NCBI GenBank assembly: GCA_003024985.2
Contig: PXIH01S0043638.1
Reading direction: 5' to 3' (one strand)
DNA: 12,514 bases
Origin: Euperipatoides rowelli
Lineage: Eukaryota > Onychophora > Udeonychophora > Euonychophora > Peripatopsidae
Part shown: in pieces, positions 1 through 7,671 of the stretch
Numbering within the stretch: the stretch's first letter is position 1
Layout of the letters: the number at the start of each line of letters is the position of its first letter
Notes under the pieces: generated by a model
What the model saw: only the letters and a program-made list of their open reading frames with translations
What the model was told of the DNA's origin: nothing
Database searches by the model: none
Translations under genes and position numbers: made by a program

Positions 1-240
1 GCACTATCTTTCGGACACCCTTGGATACATTATATTGGTGTGTTTGGTATTGTCTTTGTATAGATGATTTTTGTTGATTGATAATTTGTATATAAAGTAG
101 GCTATATATTTTTTTCGTAATTTTTTTTTTTAAAAAAAAGCTTATTAAGTTATGTGAAGTTAGTAAACTTGAAACTGTACACGCTTAACCTTAATCTTTC
201 AAGATGGTAGGTAAGGTTTTGGAAGATAAGAATTTAAATT
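1..240. other. AT-rich stretch without recognised gene
   Basis: I see no convincing coding sequence. There is a T-run followed by an A-run near 119-139, giving a weak self-complementary tract next to AAGCTTATTAAG. The minus-strand LINE fragment that starts further right may fade into the last bases of this stretch, but no protein similarity is legible before about 240. Confidence 0.5.
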
Positions 241-787
241 TATGCTTTATGAAGCCAAAACGTTGATTTACTTTTTCACAATAAAGTTAGAATGAAATGA
301 GAAGGATAATTTACTATCAATCCACAGACCAAGGTCTTGATGTTCCGAGACCATAGAGAGATTATGATGGCCTAGTCTGAGATTGAGACCATCAATAGGT
401 CTTCCAACATTGATGACTACACTTTTTGTAATATTGAAAGGAAGTTTATTTATAATAGACCACTCATAGATCAAATCCAAATCTTTTTGTAGAAGATCTA
501 TATTATTTCTGATTCGATGGCCCTGTACAATTTAACATCATCTGCATAGGTCATTATTTTAGAGATAATAATATTATCAATGTCTGAAGTCATGATGTTA
601 AAAAGAGTAGCAGCGGTAATCGTACCCTGTGGAAGGCCTCTTGTTTGAAAGTAATTAATTGATTTGGTGCCATCAATGTCTATTTGAAAAGTTCTACTGG
701 AGAGGAAACTATGAATCCATTTATGATTAAAATGGGAATATTGAAACATATTAGGATAATTAATTTTAGAGGAAAGGTTTAGTTTAC
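240..787 (-). mobile_element. LINE reverse-transcriptase fragment (CR1/L2/jockey-like), frameshifted
   Basis: Read on the minus strand, this is the middle of a non-LTR retrotransposon reverse transcriptase. The frame 749-498 carries the RT motif TRGLPQGT (about 621-641) and the catalytic YADD (codons about 537-548), followed by VKLYRAI. It ends at a TAG. The reading then continues after a one-base shift as NIDLLQKDLDLIYEW, KLPFNITKS and QDLGLWIDSKLSF, the usual order in CR1, L2 and jockey-type elements (a tryptophan- and asparagine-rich stretch after YADD, then a DLG motif). A further stop after FIVKK, at about 265, shows decay. The N-terminal side is cut exactly at the palindrome centre near 787. 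The endonuclease domain, the start of RT and the C-terminus are missing, so this is a dead fragment. The clade call is from motif style only. Confidence 0.85.
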
Positions 788-825
788 GTAAACTAAACCT
801 TTCCTCTAAAATTAATTATCCTAAT
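750..825. repeat. Perfect 76-bp palindrome, two 38-bp arms, no spacer
   Basis: The centre is AGTTTACG|TAAACT around 787/788. Going right from 788 the sequence begins GTAAACTAAACCTTTCCTCT, and the reverse complement of the left arm is identical for 38 bases. Beyond that the arms stay similar with small indels out to about 718 on the left and 863 on the right (both contain AATATTCCCATTTTAATC). The left arm is LINE coding sequence, so the right arm is an inverted duplication of it. Confidence 0.9.
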
Positions 826-956
826 AATGTATGTTTAAACTCAATATTCCCATTTTAATCCTAAATATTTCTGACATTTTTTAAAATAAAAATGGATATG
901 TTAACTTTAAAACTGCCTGCTAACCCTATGTCCTATTCATTTGATATAGGAGGGAC

Positions 957-994
957 GTAAACTAAATCTTTCCTCTAAAATTAATTATCCTAAA
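957..994 (+). repeat. Third copy of the palindrome arm (direct relative to 788-825)
   Basis: The 37 bases starting at 957 match the right palindrome arm starting at 788 with one C/T difference (GTAAACTAAATC against GTAAACTAAACC) and continue through CCTCTAAAATTAATTATCCT. It is preceded by GGAGGGAC, so the junction reads GGAGGGACGTAAACT. That resembles the C-run and TTTACGT ends of the TIR element at 10719-11665. Confidence 0.8.
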
Positions 995-1026
995 TAGTAA
1001 ATATATAAAAATAAATCTTAGATTTT

Positions 1027-1620
1027 TGAATGTAATGAAATTAGAAATGTGTATTTATCAATAATTAACGCCTAGAATTGCGAAATATTTCAATAAAATA
1101 CTAAACTTAAAACCACACAACTAACCCTAGCTATTAGAAGAAAAAAATTTATGGTAAACTACACATTTAAAATCAAATTTCTAACTATACACTTACCATT
1201 AAAACGAGTACCATGTGGTCTGAAAGTTAACATTACGCATACTCTAACATTTGACCAATTTTGACACCAACTTCCAGCGGTGCAGCAGTTAACCAATCTC
1301 TACCAATCTACAACCGTGAACTATACGTGAATGACGAATTTTGGATGAAGGGTTAATGTTAAGTTTGATATGCAGATGCTTGTGGCGTATTTTGAATGAA
1401 GGGGTAATGTTAAGTTGATATGCAGACACTTGTGGTGTACTTTGGATGAAGGCATAATGTTAAACTTGATATGCAGACACTTGTGTATTTTGGATGAAGG
1501 GATAATGTTAAGCTTGATATGCAGACACTTGTGGCTTACACTGTACTTTGGATGAAGGGTAATGTTAAGCTTGATATGCAGACACTTGTGGCATATTTTG
1601 GATGAAGGGATAATGTTAAG
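1027..1620 (+). repeat. Dispersed repeat, copy 1, with LINE RT scrap at its left edge and a tandem array at its right
   Basis: From TGAATGTAAT at 1027 this sequence is clearly homologous to 4651-5010. Both contain AAATTAGAAATGTGTATTTA, AAACCACACAACTAACCCTA, GACACCAACTTCCAG and GTGAACTA in the same order with point changes and small indels. The first bases translate as FLNVMKLEMCIYQ, matching VNVIKLEMCI in the other copy, where it is the tail of a recognisable RT fragment. The repeat therefore seems to carry a piece of LINE. No reading frame crosses the rest. The copy ends at the n at 1621, so its true right end is unknown. Confidence 0.8.
1338..1620 (+). repeat. Tandem array, about 5.5 units of ~50 bp
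   Basis: Units begin at about 1338, 1389, 1439, 1487, 1545 and 1595, with lengths near 51, 50, 48, 58, 50 and a truncated 26. The core of each is TTTTGGATGAAGG, then TAATGTTAAG, then TTGATATGCAGACACTTGTG. The fourth unit has an extra CTTACACTGT-like insert. The related copy at 4944-5010 holds only about 1.5 units. The array stops at an n, so its copy number may be collapsed. Confidence 0.9.
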
Positions 1621-1621
1621 N

Positions 1622-2588
1622 TCGTCGCCAGTTTTTCTATTATGTATCTAATAGAAAATACAAATAAGATACGGATCCAAAATTGAGGATACAAAAACGA
1701 CAACTTTTAATTAATATAAATAGCAAAACATGGAGGGAAAATATGCATGTCTGCATTGGCAAACATTTTATTATAGAACGGGGCTGTTCTAGAAGCTATC
1801 AGATGCGTGTTCAAGGTGATACAGCATCAGTTGAAAGTTCTCCTGTATATCAAGGATAACAAATATTATAAATGTCGAGATCAAGACCAAGAAGACAATC
1901 TATAATGTCGAGATCAAGAATAAGAATCTCGAGACCAGTACAAGACCAAGACCACACATTTTTGGTCTCAAGCGGTCTCAAGATCAAGACCTGGTCGTGA
2001 GAACTAACATCTTTGCAAATATTGGTTTAGTATCAATAGGGAAATAACTCGGATTTCCTTTTACAATTAATTTCTGACAAATTAGGCGCCTTTGGCAGCC
2101 ATTGTTATTTCGTATTTAGCGTTTTTTAGTTTAATTTATAGTTTTCTTTATATGTTTCTTATGATGATGACAGATTTTTATATCAACTTGTGATTTACTA
2201 ATGGAATATTATCGAATGTATTGATCATGGAGCAGTTGATGTGTTTTTTTTGTTGAAATGTTATTGCACATTTGAACATTCTCACGGTCTAGGCCCAGTG
2301 AGCGGTATTCGTATTTCAGATCTACAAATGTATACCTGTTGGTGATGTATCCTTTTCATCTATTGTTATTTTTTTTTTGTTCTCTAATGTTGCTTTTGAT
2401 TATTTGCTTTAAGACAACAAGTTATGTCTGTTTATTATGTTATTTTGAAATCATTGGAAATTTAGATGCGTTACATTGTTGCATGGATGGATCTGAATTG
2501 TGTATTGTATTGACTGGCCTCTATGAAGTTTGTGTTTCTGGCTCAAAGTTATCATCATCTGGTTTTCACACTAAAGTACAGGAAGTTT
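1622..2588. other. Intergenic piece between two n bases; one unrecognised short open frame and a repetitive tract
   Basis: No known gene is visible. A plus-strand frame is open from about 1667 to a TAA at 1857-1859 with its first ATG at 1743 (38 residues, including RVQGDTASVESSPVYQG). The composition looks protein-like, but I recognise no family and see no clear splice sites. From 1871 to about 1990 lies the GAGATCAAGACC-rich tract listed separately. A longer frame, 2339 to the n at 2589, begins with a hydrophobic stretch made of T-rich DNA and is more likely chance. The rest is AT-rich with runs of T. Confidence 0.4.
1871..1990. repeat. Low-complexity GAGATCAAGACC / GGTCTC tract
   Basis: The 16-mer AATGTCGAGATCAAGA occurs at 1871 and again at 1904 (33-bp spacing). 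It is followed by further AAGACCAAGACC and GAGACC words and then the reverse-complement words GGTCTCAAGCGGTCTC near 1964-1980. The two halves can fold on each other imperfectly. It has no obvious coding role, although the first part reads as an SR-like peptide in one frame. Confidence 0.6.
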
Positions 2589-2589
2589 N

Positions 2590-2682
2590 CTCCCAATGCA
2601 ATCCTGCCCATTTCATTCTGAACCTTTTCTAACTCCCTTCTCAAATTAACACTATACATTAATGAATCATTCCCAAACATTG
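2590..2682. repeat. 93-bp exact duplicate of 6130-6222, abutting an n on its left
   Basis: Base-by-base reading shows identity from CTCCCAATGCAATCC to CCCAAACATTG. The copies diverge immediately where each meets non-shared sequence: n at 2589 on the left here, n at 6223 on the right in the other copy. This is the pattern of two assembly contigs overlapping end to start. Confidence 0.95.
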
Positions 2683-3113
2683 ACCTTGGGACCACTACTG
2701 TCTTCCTAACCGTTCTTACAATCTCAAACCTATTAAAACTCATACACGCCACCCTCCTCACTACCCCTTTATTTCTTTTTATCTTACTCATCAACTTATA
2801 ATTCCCAATCCACTAAATTATTTTATCCCCCCTCACTAAAACCCCCAAATATTCATAACCTCCCACCTCTTCCAAAACTTTCTCCCCTAATTTACAAAAC
2901 TTTTCACTAAAATTAACCCCCATCATTTTACTCTTTTCCTTACTAAATCCCAATTCTAAATCTTTACCTACCCCTTCACATATACTCAACGTCTCCTTCA
3001 TTTTTAGCGAAAACCACCACATCATCCACAAATAATAACCCTGGTAACATCCTACCCCCTTTTAAATCTACCCCCTTCCCTGATTCAAATCAATTTTTAT
3101 CAAATCTATCCAT
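2590..3113 (-). mobile_element. LINE 'B' fragment: RT catalytic region to thumb
   Basis: The minus strand reads as a non-LTR reverse transcriptase. From about 3113 the frame gives FESGKGVDLKGG, then RMLPGLLFVDDVVVFAKNEGD, where FVDD (codons 3021-3032) stands for the catalytic YADD. One frameshift later it continues GVGKDLELGFSKEKSKMMG and YEYLGVLVRGDKI, and after another break VVVPRSMFGNDSLMY and ELEKVQNEMGRIALG, ending at the n. The motifs and spacing are typical of LINE RT and the following thumb region, but the style differs from the fragments at 240-787 and 5252-5348, so it is another lineage. The continuation (GGHCFTALEAIQGDMDG) lies at 6066-6129, not next to it. Stops and frameshifts show it is dead. 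Confidence 0.85.
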
Positions 3114-3326
3114 ATATAATGACAAAAATTATTTTACTTTGAATGTAGATTTTAGAACTAGGGTCACAAATGCAAAATAGTTGTTAAAAGAAGAAAGACC
3201 TTAAGAATGAACCATATGATCTTTCATATATCAGTAAACATTTAGAATAATCTTCCTTTTGATCCTGCTAGCATTCAATCTTATAATCAATTTAAGATTA
3301 GAGTTGATTATTTTCTCATGATCTGA
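3114..3326 (+). mobile_element. LINE 'A' C-terminal fragment (CR1/L2-like)
   Basis: The plus strand reads DKNYFTLNVDFRTRVTNAK from 3121, then TAG. After a frameshift it reads LRMNHMIFHISVNI-stop-NNLP, then SIQSYNQFKIRVDYFLMI and TGA at 3324-3326. This is the C-terminal end of CR1, L2 and jockey-type ORF2, whose hallmark is an RTRG-like motif, then F-x-R-V-x-x-W-N-x-L-P, then S-F-K-x-R-L-D. Here the tryptophan codon has become TAG (3243-3245). The preceding part of the same reading is at 5252-5348, and the frame fuses without a gap if the LINE B block is removed. The T-rich sequence downstream may be its 3' untranslated region, though I found no clear end. Confidence 0.75.
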
Positions 3327-4433
3327 TATTTTGTGTTTTCTATTTCTTTTTATATTGACATTTTTGTGTTTTTGGTGTAGGTTATTATTATTAGGTTTGT
3401 ACAGTTCTTACTCATCTGTTAACTTTTTATATTAATTTACTATTGTTTTATTCCTTACCTATTATTCATAACTTACATGTTTTAGATTCTTTGATTTATA
3501 ATTTTTACATTGCCTTTGTTTTTGGCTAATTTATGTTTGTAATGTATCTGTTTTGGTTGTTTTGTTTTTATACCCATGTTTTATACATTTTTGTTTTCTC
3601 ATTTTTAATGTTTGTTATTCAGTTTGCTGTATTCATGTAGAAGTCTATTTCTGACTTAATCATGTTTTTGAAATTAAATTTCAAATTTTTCTCAATTGTT
3701 TATAGAAAGTATAACATCAAAGGTAAACGCCTAGAATTTTTTTTTTTTTTTTTAAATTCGTAAAATCAACACAGAGCAAATGAAAAAGCAAAGAATTTTA
3801 TAAATAAATCATGTCAAATTCTTATTTTTGATCTATGGTGAAATTCAAATATTTTGATTTTAAAGAAGAAGAAAATACAAACTACAAATTTGTGATAAAC
3901 TTGTAACACTTTTTTTATATACATTTTTAAAATAAATATAAAATGTTTAATTGAATTGTTTTCTTATTTACTGTAGCCTATATATTTTTTAAATAAATTA
4001 TTTTATTTTTCTAGATCTGTGTTTGCGAAATTTCAATCAAATATTACTTTAAATGTTTGCCACATACCTACTGATCAAAAAAAAAAAACTTAGCCTACGG
4101 TACATTTATAAACTTTTTTTTTTTGCTTTTTCAATACAATGAAAAATTTCATTACAATGAAAAATTTGGCTGGCCCCCTGAGGCCCTGAAGTTTGTTATA
4201 ACGGAATTTCAAGTACGGTATATTAGGCTATAGGACTATGTGTATTTATTTTTTTAGTTCCTTAAATAAATGCAAATACAAAAAGTGTACAATTTCAGTC
4301 CCAATGATTTCAAAGGAACAGATGTGAATAATTTTTAAATTAAATTATATCAATAAACAAAGAAGACTAATTTAGGTAGGTTGTAGCTCGGCATGGTGAA
4401 GTACTTGCAATATATGCTATACTTTGGCGTTTT
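3327..4433. other. AT-rich stretch, possible LINE 3' tail, no gene
   Basis: The first few hundred bases are T-rich and could be the 3' untranslated part of LINE A. A run of T lies near 3737-3754 just after AAACGCCTAGAATT, a word also found at 1068 and, with one change, near 4684, so a scrap of the dispersed repeat family may start here. ATTACAATGAAAAATTT is duplicated in tandem near 4136-4167, followed by the GC-rich GGCCCCCTGAGGCC. I found no open frame of interest. The stretch ends at the n at 4434. Confidence 0.45.
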
Positions 4434-4434
4434 N

Positions 4435-4682
4435 AAATGTAATTAATGCCATTTGCTTTTTTAAAATTCATCCGTTCTAGAATTTGTTTTGAGATTAATA
4501 ATATGTGGATAATGAATACAGTTTTAGCATCTCAAACTCCAACTTTTAAGATATTCGCACTTAATAAATCAACAGTTAAAATAAAAGATGCCAGTGAAGT
4601 TGAGGAAAAAGTATGCCACTTAATTGAATGGGGAAAAAATAAATTGCAGGTGAATGTAATTAAATTAGAAATGTGTATTTAA
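4435..4682 (+). mobile_element. LINE reverse-transcriptase scrap joined to dispersed repeat
   Basis: The frame 4446-4682 includes TFKIFALNKS, then EVEEKVCHLIEWGKNKLQVN and KLEMCI. This fits the stretch right after the catalytic YADD in CR1/L2-like reverse transcriptases: K-I-F, then a helix ending in L-I-x-W-x-x-x-N-x-L-Q-x-N-x-x-K-x-E. The YADD itself is eroded (LASQ). The family differs from the copy at 240-787. It is plausibly part of LINE A, whose later coding parts follow at 5252, with the dispersed repeat (from 4651) lying between. CAG|GTGAAT at 4648 looks like a splice donor, but the RT match runs straight through it, so I do not call an exon. Confidence 0.6.
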
Positions 4683-5010
4683 TTTACGTCTAGAATTGTA
4701 AAATATTTATACTAAACTTAAAACCACACAACTAACCCTAGCTATTAAAAAAAATTAAATTGATGGTAAACTAAACATTTTAAACCAAATTTATAATTAT
4801 ACATTTACCGAGGACCATGCGGTCTAAAAGTTAACATTACACATACTCTAAACATTTGACCAATTTTGACACCAACTTCCAGTGGCGCAACAGTTAACCA
4901 ATCTACTAATCAACGACCGTGAACTAGGCCTATATGTGAACGGTGAATTTTGGATGAAGGTATAATATGCAGACACTTGTGGCATATTTTTGATGAAGGG
5001 ATAATGTTAA
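4651..5010 (+). repeat. Dispersed repeat, copy 2
   Basis: This is homologous to 1027-1620 in the same orientation, with the same landmarks (AAATTAGAAATGTGTATTTA, AAACCACACAACTAACCCTA, TTGACACCAACTTCCAG). Compared with copy 1 it has small deletions and only about 1.5 units of the ~50-bp tandem core at 4944-5010. It contains TAGGCCTATATGTG where copy 1 has TATACGTG. No frame is maintained apart from the LINE scrap at its left edge. Confidence 0.8.
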
Positions 5011-5251
5011 TTACATGATGCATAATTTTCAACTTGGGGAATAAATTAACACTAATGTTCTCATAAATTATCAAAATTTATGTCTGGACGCTAGAATTGG
5101 CGGCCATTTTAGCTGAACGCTATAGTAAAATATCCCCGTTGGTTTTATAGGTCTAAAATATTTAAAACATATAACTATTAAATCTTTACAAATGTAAAAT
5201 TAATTACGAAATTATTTATCGTTTCTATCATAGCCTAGTTATTATGAATTT
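5011..5251. other. Non-coding stretch with a diverged fragment shared with 10759-10820
   Basis: The bases 5051-5110 (ATTTATGTCTGGA, then ATTGGCGGCCATTTT) resemble the reverse complement of 10759-10820 (ATTTATGTCTGGAATTGG, then TGGCCATCTTGG), with an extra CGCTAGA here. The remainder is AT-rich and I see no gene. Confidence 0.45.
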
Positions 5252-5348
5252 AGACTAGATAAATTGAAGAATCTTTTACTTCCCCATCGTATAAGATCTA
5301 GTAGAGGTGATCTTATGTTTATATTCAGAAAATTTGTTATAAATAATG
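5252..5348 (+). mobile_element. LINE 'A' fragment upstream of the nested insertion
   Basis: The plus strand reads RLDKLKNLLLPHRIRS, then SRGDLMFIFRKFVINN, before the frame turns into unrelated sequence and TGA at 5354. The pattern R-L-x-x-L-x-L-x-x-L-x-x-R-R-x-R-G-D-L-I-x-x-(Y/F)-K is a well-known block late in CR1/L2-like ORF2, shortly before the RTRG-like block seen at 3121 onward. The right edge AAATAATG (5341-5348) matches ATATAATG (3114-3121) at 7 of 8 positions, fitting a target-site duplication around LINE B. Confidence 0.75.
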
Positions 5349-6222
5349 CGATGTGATTTTGTCCTGACTTCTTCACTTTGGAGTCACTTTTGTGTTAGTA
5401 TTTATCTTCATAACCCCTTCCCAACCCACCAACAATCCCTTAACCCATCCAATCCCCTCCTCCCTCAAAACCCAAACACTTATAAGCTCATCCCCTTCCT
5501 TCTCACCCTTATATCCACCCCCTCTCCACAATCCTCCTCCTCTCCCCATTAAGCTTCTCACAAAAAATTAAAATATGCTCCAAATTCTCCCTTTCACCCC
5601 CACATAATCTACACAATCTCATTATCACTACCATACCAAAATTTGTTAACCTAACCCTTGTTTTCAAACTACCTGCCCTCGCCTGAAACAATAACTCACT
5701 CCCCCTATCATTACCATATAAACCCTCCTCCTTAATATTCACTTTATTTTTATAAATACTCAAAGTACTCTTCTTTTCCATGCCTCTCCATTTATCATTC
5801 TCCCATTTCCTTACAAGTTAATCCACCCCTTTACTCCAATTCCTATAATCCAAATCCCTAATCACCCCTTTTGCCTCTCCATCCCATAAACCTAAATACA
5901 AACTAATTCTTTCCCCATCTAGACTACACCCTTCGCCAACTGTATTACACTTTTAAACCATTTACTCTTCCTTACTCTTAACATTATCCCTAAAAACCCA
6001 TTTATATCCCTCTCCCTATCCATCAGCTGTAACCTACCAGATCTTTTTAACTTCACTTTAGCTTCTCTACTCTCAAAATCACTCCATCCATATCCCCCTG
6101 AATAGCCTCCAAAGCCGTAAAACAATGCCCTCCCAATGCAATCCTGCCCATTTCATTCTGAACCTTTTCTAACTCCCTTCTCAAATTAACACTATACATT
6201 AATGAATCATTCCCAAACATTG
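5349..6222 (-). mobile_element. LINE 'B' fragment: post-RT region and C-terminal zinc knuckle
   Basis: The minus strand continues the RT thumb of 2590-3113. After the shared 93 bases it reads GGHCFTALEAIQGDMDG, then in another frame GWSDFESREAKVKLK, GRLQLMDRERDINGFLG and KSKWFKSVIQ. Further on (frame 5781-5509) come SELLFQARAGSLKTRVR and a C-x2-C-x8-H-x4-C knuckle (CRLCGGERENLEHILIFC, codons 5560-5613), common at the C-terminus of LINE ORF2 proteins. After one more shift it reads GDELISVWVLREEGIG and ends near 5370. Several frameshifts make it non-functional. On the plus strand this block appears as a C-rich, pyrimidine-biased region, which explains the plus-strand frame 5346-5552. Confidence 0.85.
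6130..6222. repeat. 93-bp exact duplicate of 2590-2682, abutting an n on its right
   Basis: This is the partner of 2590-2682. It lies within the LINE B reading and ends at the n at 6223, where 2682 continues with ACCTTGGG. The two copies probably represent one genomic locus placed twice by the assembler. Confidence 0.95.
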
Positions 6223-6223
6223 N

Positions 6224-7656
6224 CACCTCAAGACATGTCCCATGTCTGGTGCTAAGAAGTGTGTTTCATAATTACATATTTTGAAATCTATTCATTTTAT
6301 TTATATTTTAACTTGTTTCTAGAATATGGAAAGCAGTGTCTCGCAACAAATTCTCACCTTCATGTTACAAACATTAAGTTCTAGTTTTTGTAGTGATGGC
6401 AGCATTTTCATCACATCTCTTTTTACAAGATCTTATAGTCGGCCATGTTGTTTACTGTTTTGAAAAACTAATTGAGGGTTGGCATTGTTAATGCGATTTA
6501 TTGTGTTAAGTTACAATATATCAGTAAAAACAATTTAACATTTTTATTTTTCAGGAATACAAGAATCTGAAGATATTTACATTAATGTTGTTGAACATGA
6601 AGAATCAGAAGACTTACTACGTTGAAATACGATTATTCTAATACACCAGAAGTATTAATCAGTTTGATGTTATTCTTCTAGAAATGGACTAATATACAGC
6701 CTACATGTAGGCTATACGTAATCAAAGAAACTTGATTTTATCAAAAGTAGGCCTAATTTAATGTTCATTCATATGTTTGTCATTTTATATGGATTAGCAG
6801 GTTATATCAGGAGGAAGGTGCACCTTCATCATAAAACACAATGTGCATTAATTTATCCTAGTTCATTTATTAAAGATGATAGGAAGAATTTTGTGATTCA
6901 GTAAAAATCCTTGCATTTATTTGGGTTTTTATTTGTATTGTTGAAATACTTATAGAAGACTTTCAATAAGATATATCATCGAAAAATTAAAAGTTTTTAA
7001 ACAATTGGTTATTTGGAAGATAATACACGAGTTATTTACTTCAAGTTGTTTATTTGTTGTCAATCAATAGGTAACAAAGATAACTATATTGTAAAAGTCA
7101 AATACCAATTAAAAGTAAAAAAAATAAGAATTGTAGAGATGATAATGAAAAAAGTGTTACCCATACTAACACTCCACTAATTAAACTAATAATGGAATAT
7201 AATGACACTATAGTGGTTTGTTTTGAACATGTGTTACAGTGATAACCAATATTGATTCCTAAAATAAACTTCAACCTTAAAATAGTCAAGTAATGTATAA
7301 TACTAAAGAGATAATTTTAGTGTATATGAGAGCAAGGTATATGATGATCTTAAATCCGTTATCTCAACTAAATTTTAGATCAGCTAAATTGGAATTATCA
7401 CACTGCAACGCTAAATGATTCTAATGAATAATTAAAGCACCATAAACAAACTTATTGCAAGACAAATTTTATACTTTTAAATTTGTCTGTAAATAATTTC
7501 AAGACATTACACATGACACAATTCATTGTGATGACCAAGAGAAAAATATTAACTCATATCAAACCACAAGAGAACTAAAACAAATAATAATGAAAGCTGA
7601 TGAATAAGAAACAAATCATCTTATTGTAAAAGAGAGCATGACATAGAGTGATAACC
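6224..7656. other. Long stretch without a convincing gene; one possible terminal exon
   Basis: Between two n bases the sequence is AT-rich. At 6519-6554 a pyrimidine-rich stretch ending TTTTTATTTTTCAG precedes a plus-strand frame to TGA at 6623-6625 that reads IQESEDIYINVVEHEE and then SEDLLR. It looks like the acidic end of a protein, and an ATTAAA occurs near 6869, but I find no matching upstream exon. An ATG-started 44-codon frame at 6327-6463 is unrecognised. A partly open plus-strand stretch at about 7495-7605 (HCDDQEKNINSYQTTREL) could be decayed sequence from the upstream side of the zinc-finger gene. The minus frame 7098-7289 is hydrophobic by base composition only. Confidence 0.35.
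6555..6625 (+). other. Possible 3'-terminal coding exon (weak)
   Basis: This rests on an acceptor-like pyrimidine tract and CAG, a frame of about 23 codons rich in E, D and S ending in TGA, and AT-rich sequence afterwards. It requires one base from an upstream exon for this frame; the alternative phase reads a basic peptide to a TAA further on. No upstream exon was found, and contig order around this region is suspect, so this is only a candidate. Confidence 0.2.
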
Positions 7657-7671
7657 NAGCGATAACTATAT

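Noticed and set aside
1338-1620. CRISPR-like array
   Set aside because: The units are contiguous tandem repeats with no unique spacers, in an animal genome.
2070-2110. Similarity of TAATTTCTGAC...GGCAGCCATTGTT to the 5051-5110 / 10759-10820 fragment
   Set aside because: The resemblance is too short and gapped to separate from chance by eye.
2339-2632. 97-codon plus-strand frame with a hydrophobic start
   Set aside because: The hydrophobic part is T-rich DNA read as F and L, the frame crosses the n at 2589 into sequence that is antisense LINE B, and I see no family resemblance.
4521-4648. Candidate exon with AG before and CAG|GTGAAT after
   Set aside because: The peptide and its continuation past the donor match a LINE reverse-transcriptase stretch, so splicing is not needed to explain it.
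5346-5552. Plus-strand 68-codon frame rich in P, N and S
   Set aside because: It is the antisense shadow of the G-rich LINE B coding strand, which carries recognisable protein motifs.
5373-5561. Minus-strand frame as a separate gene
   Set aside because: It is the last frameshifted part of LINE B, not an independent gene.
7098-7289. Minus-strand 63-codon hydrophobic frame
   Set aside because: It is explained by AT-rich composition, with no start context or family signal.
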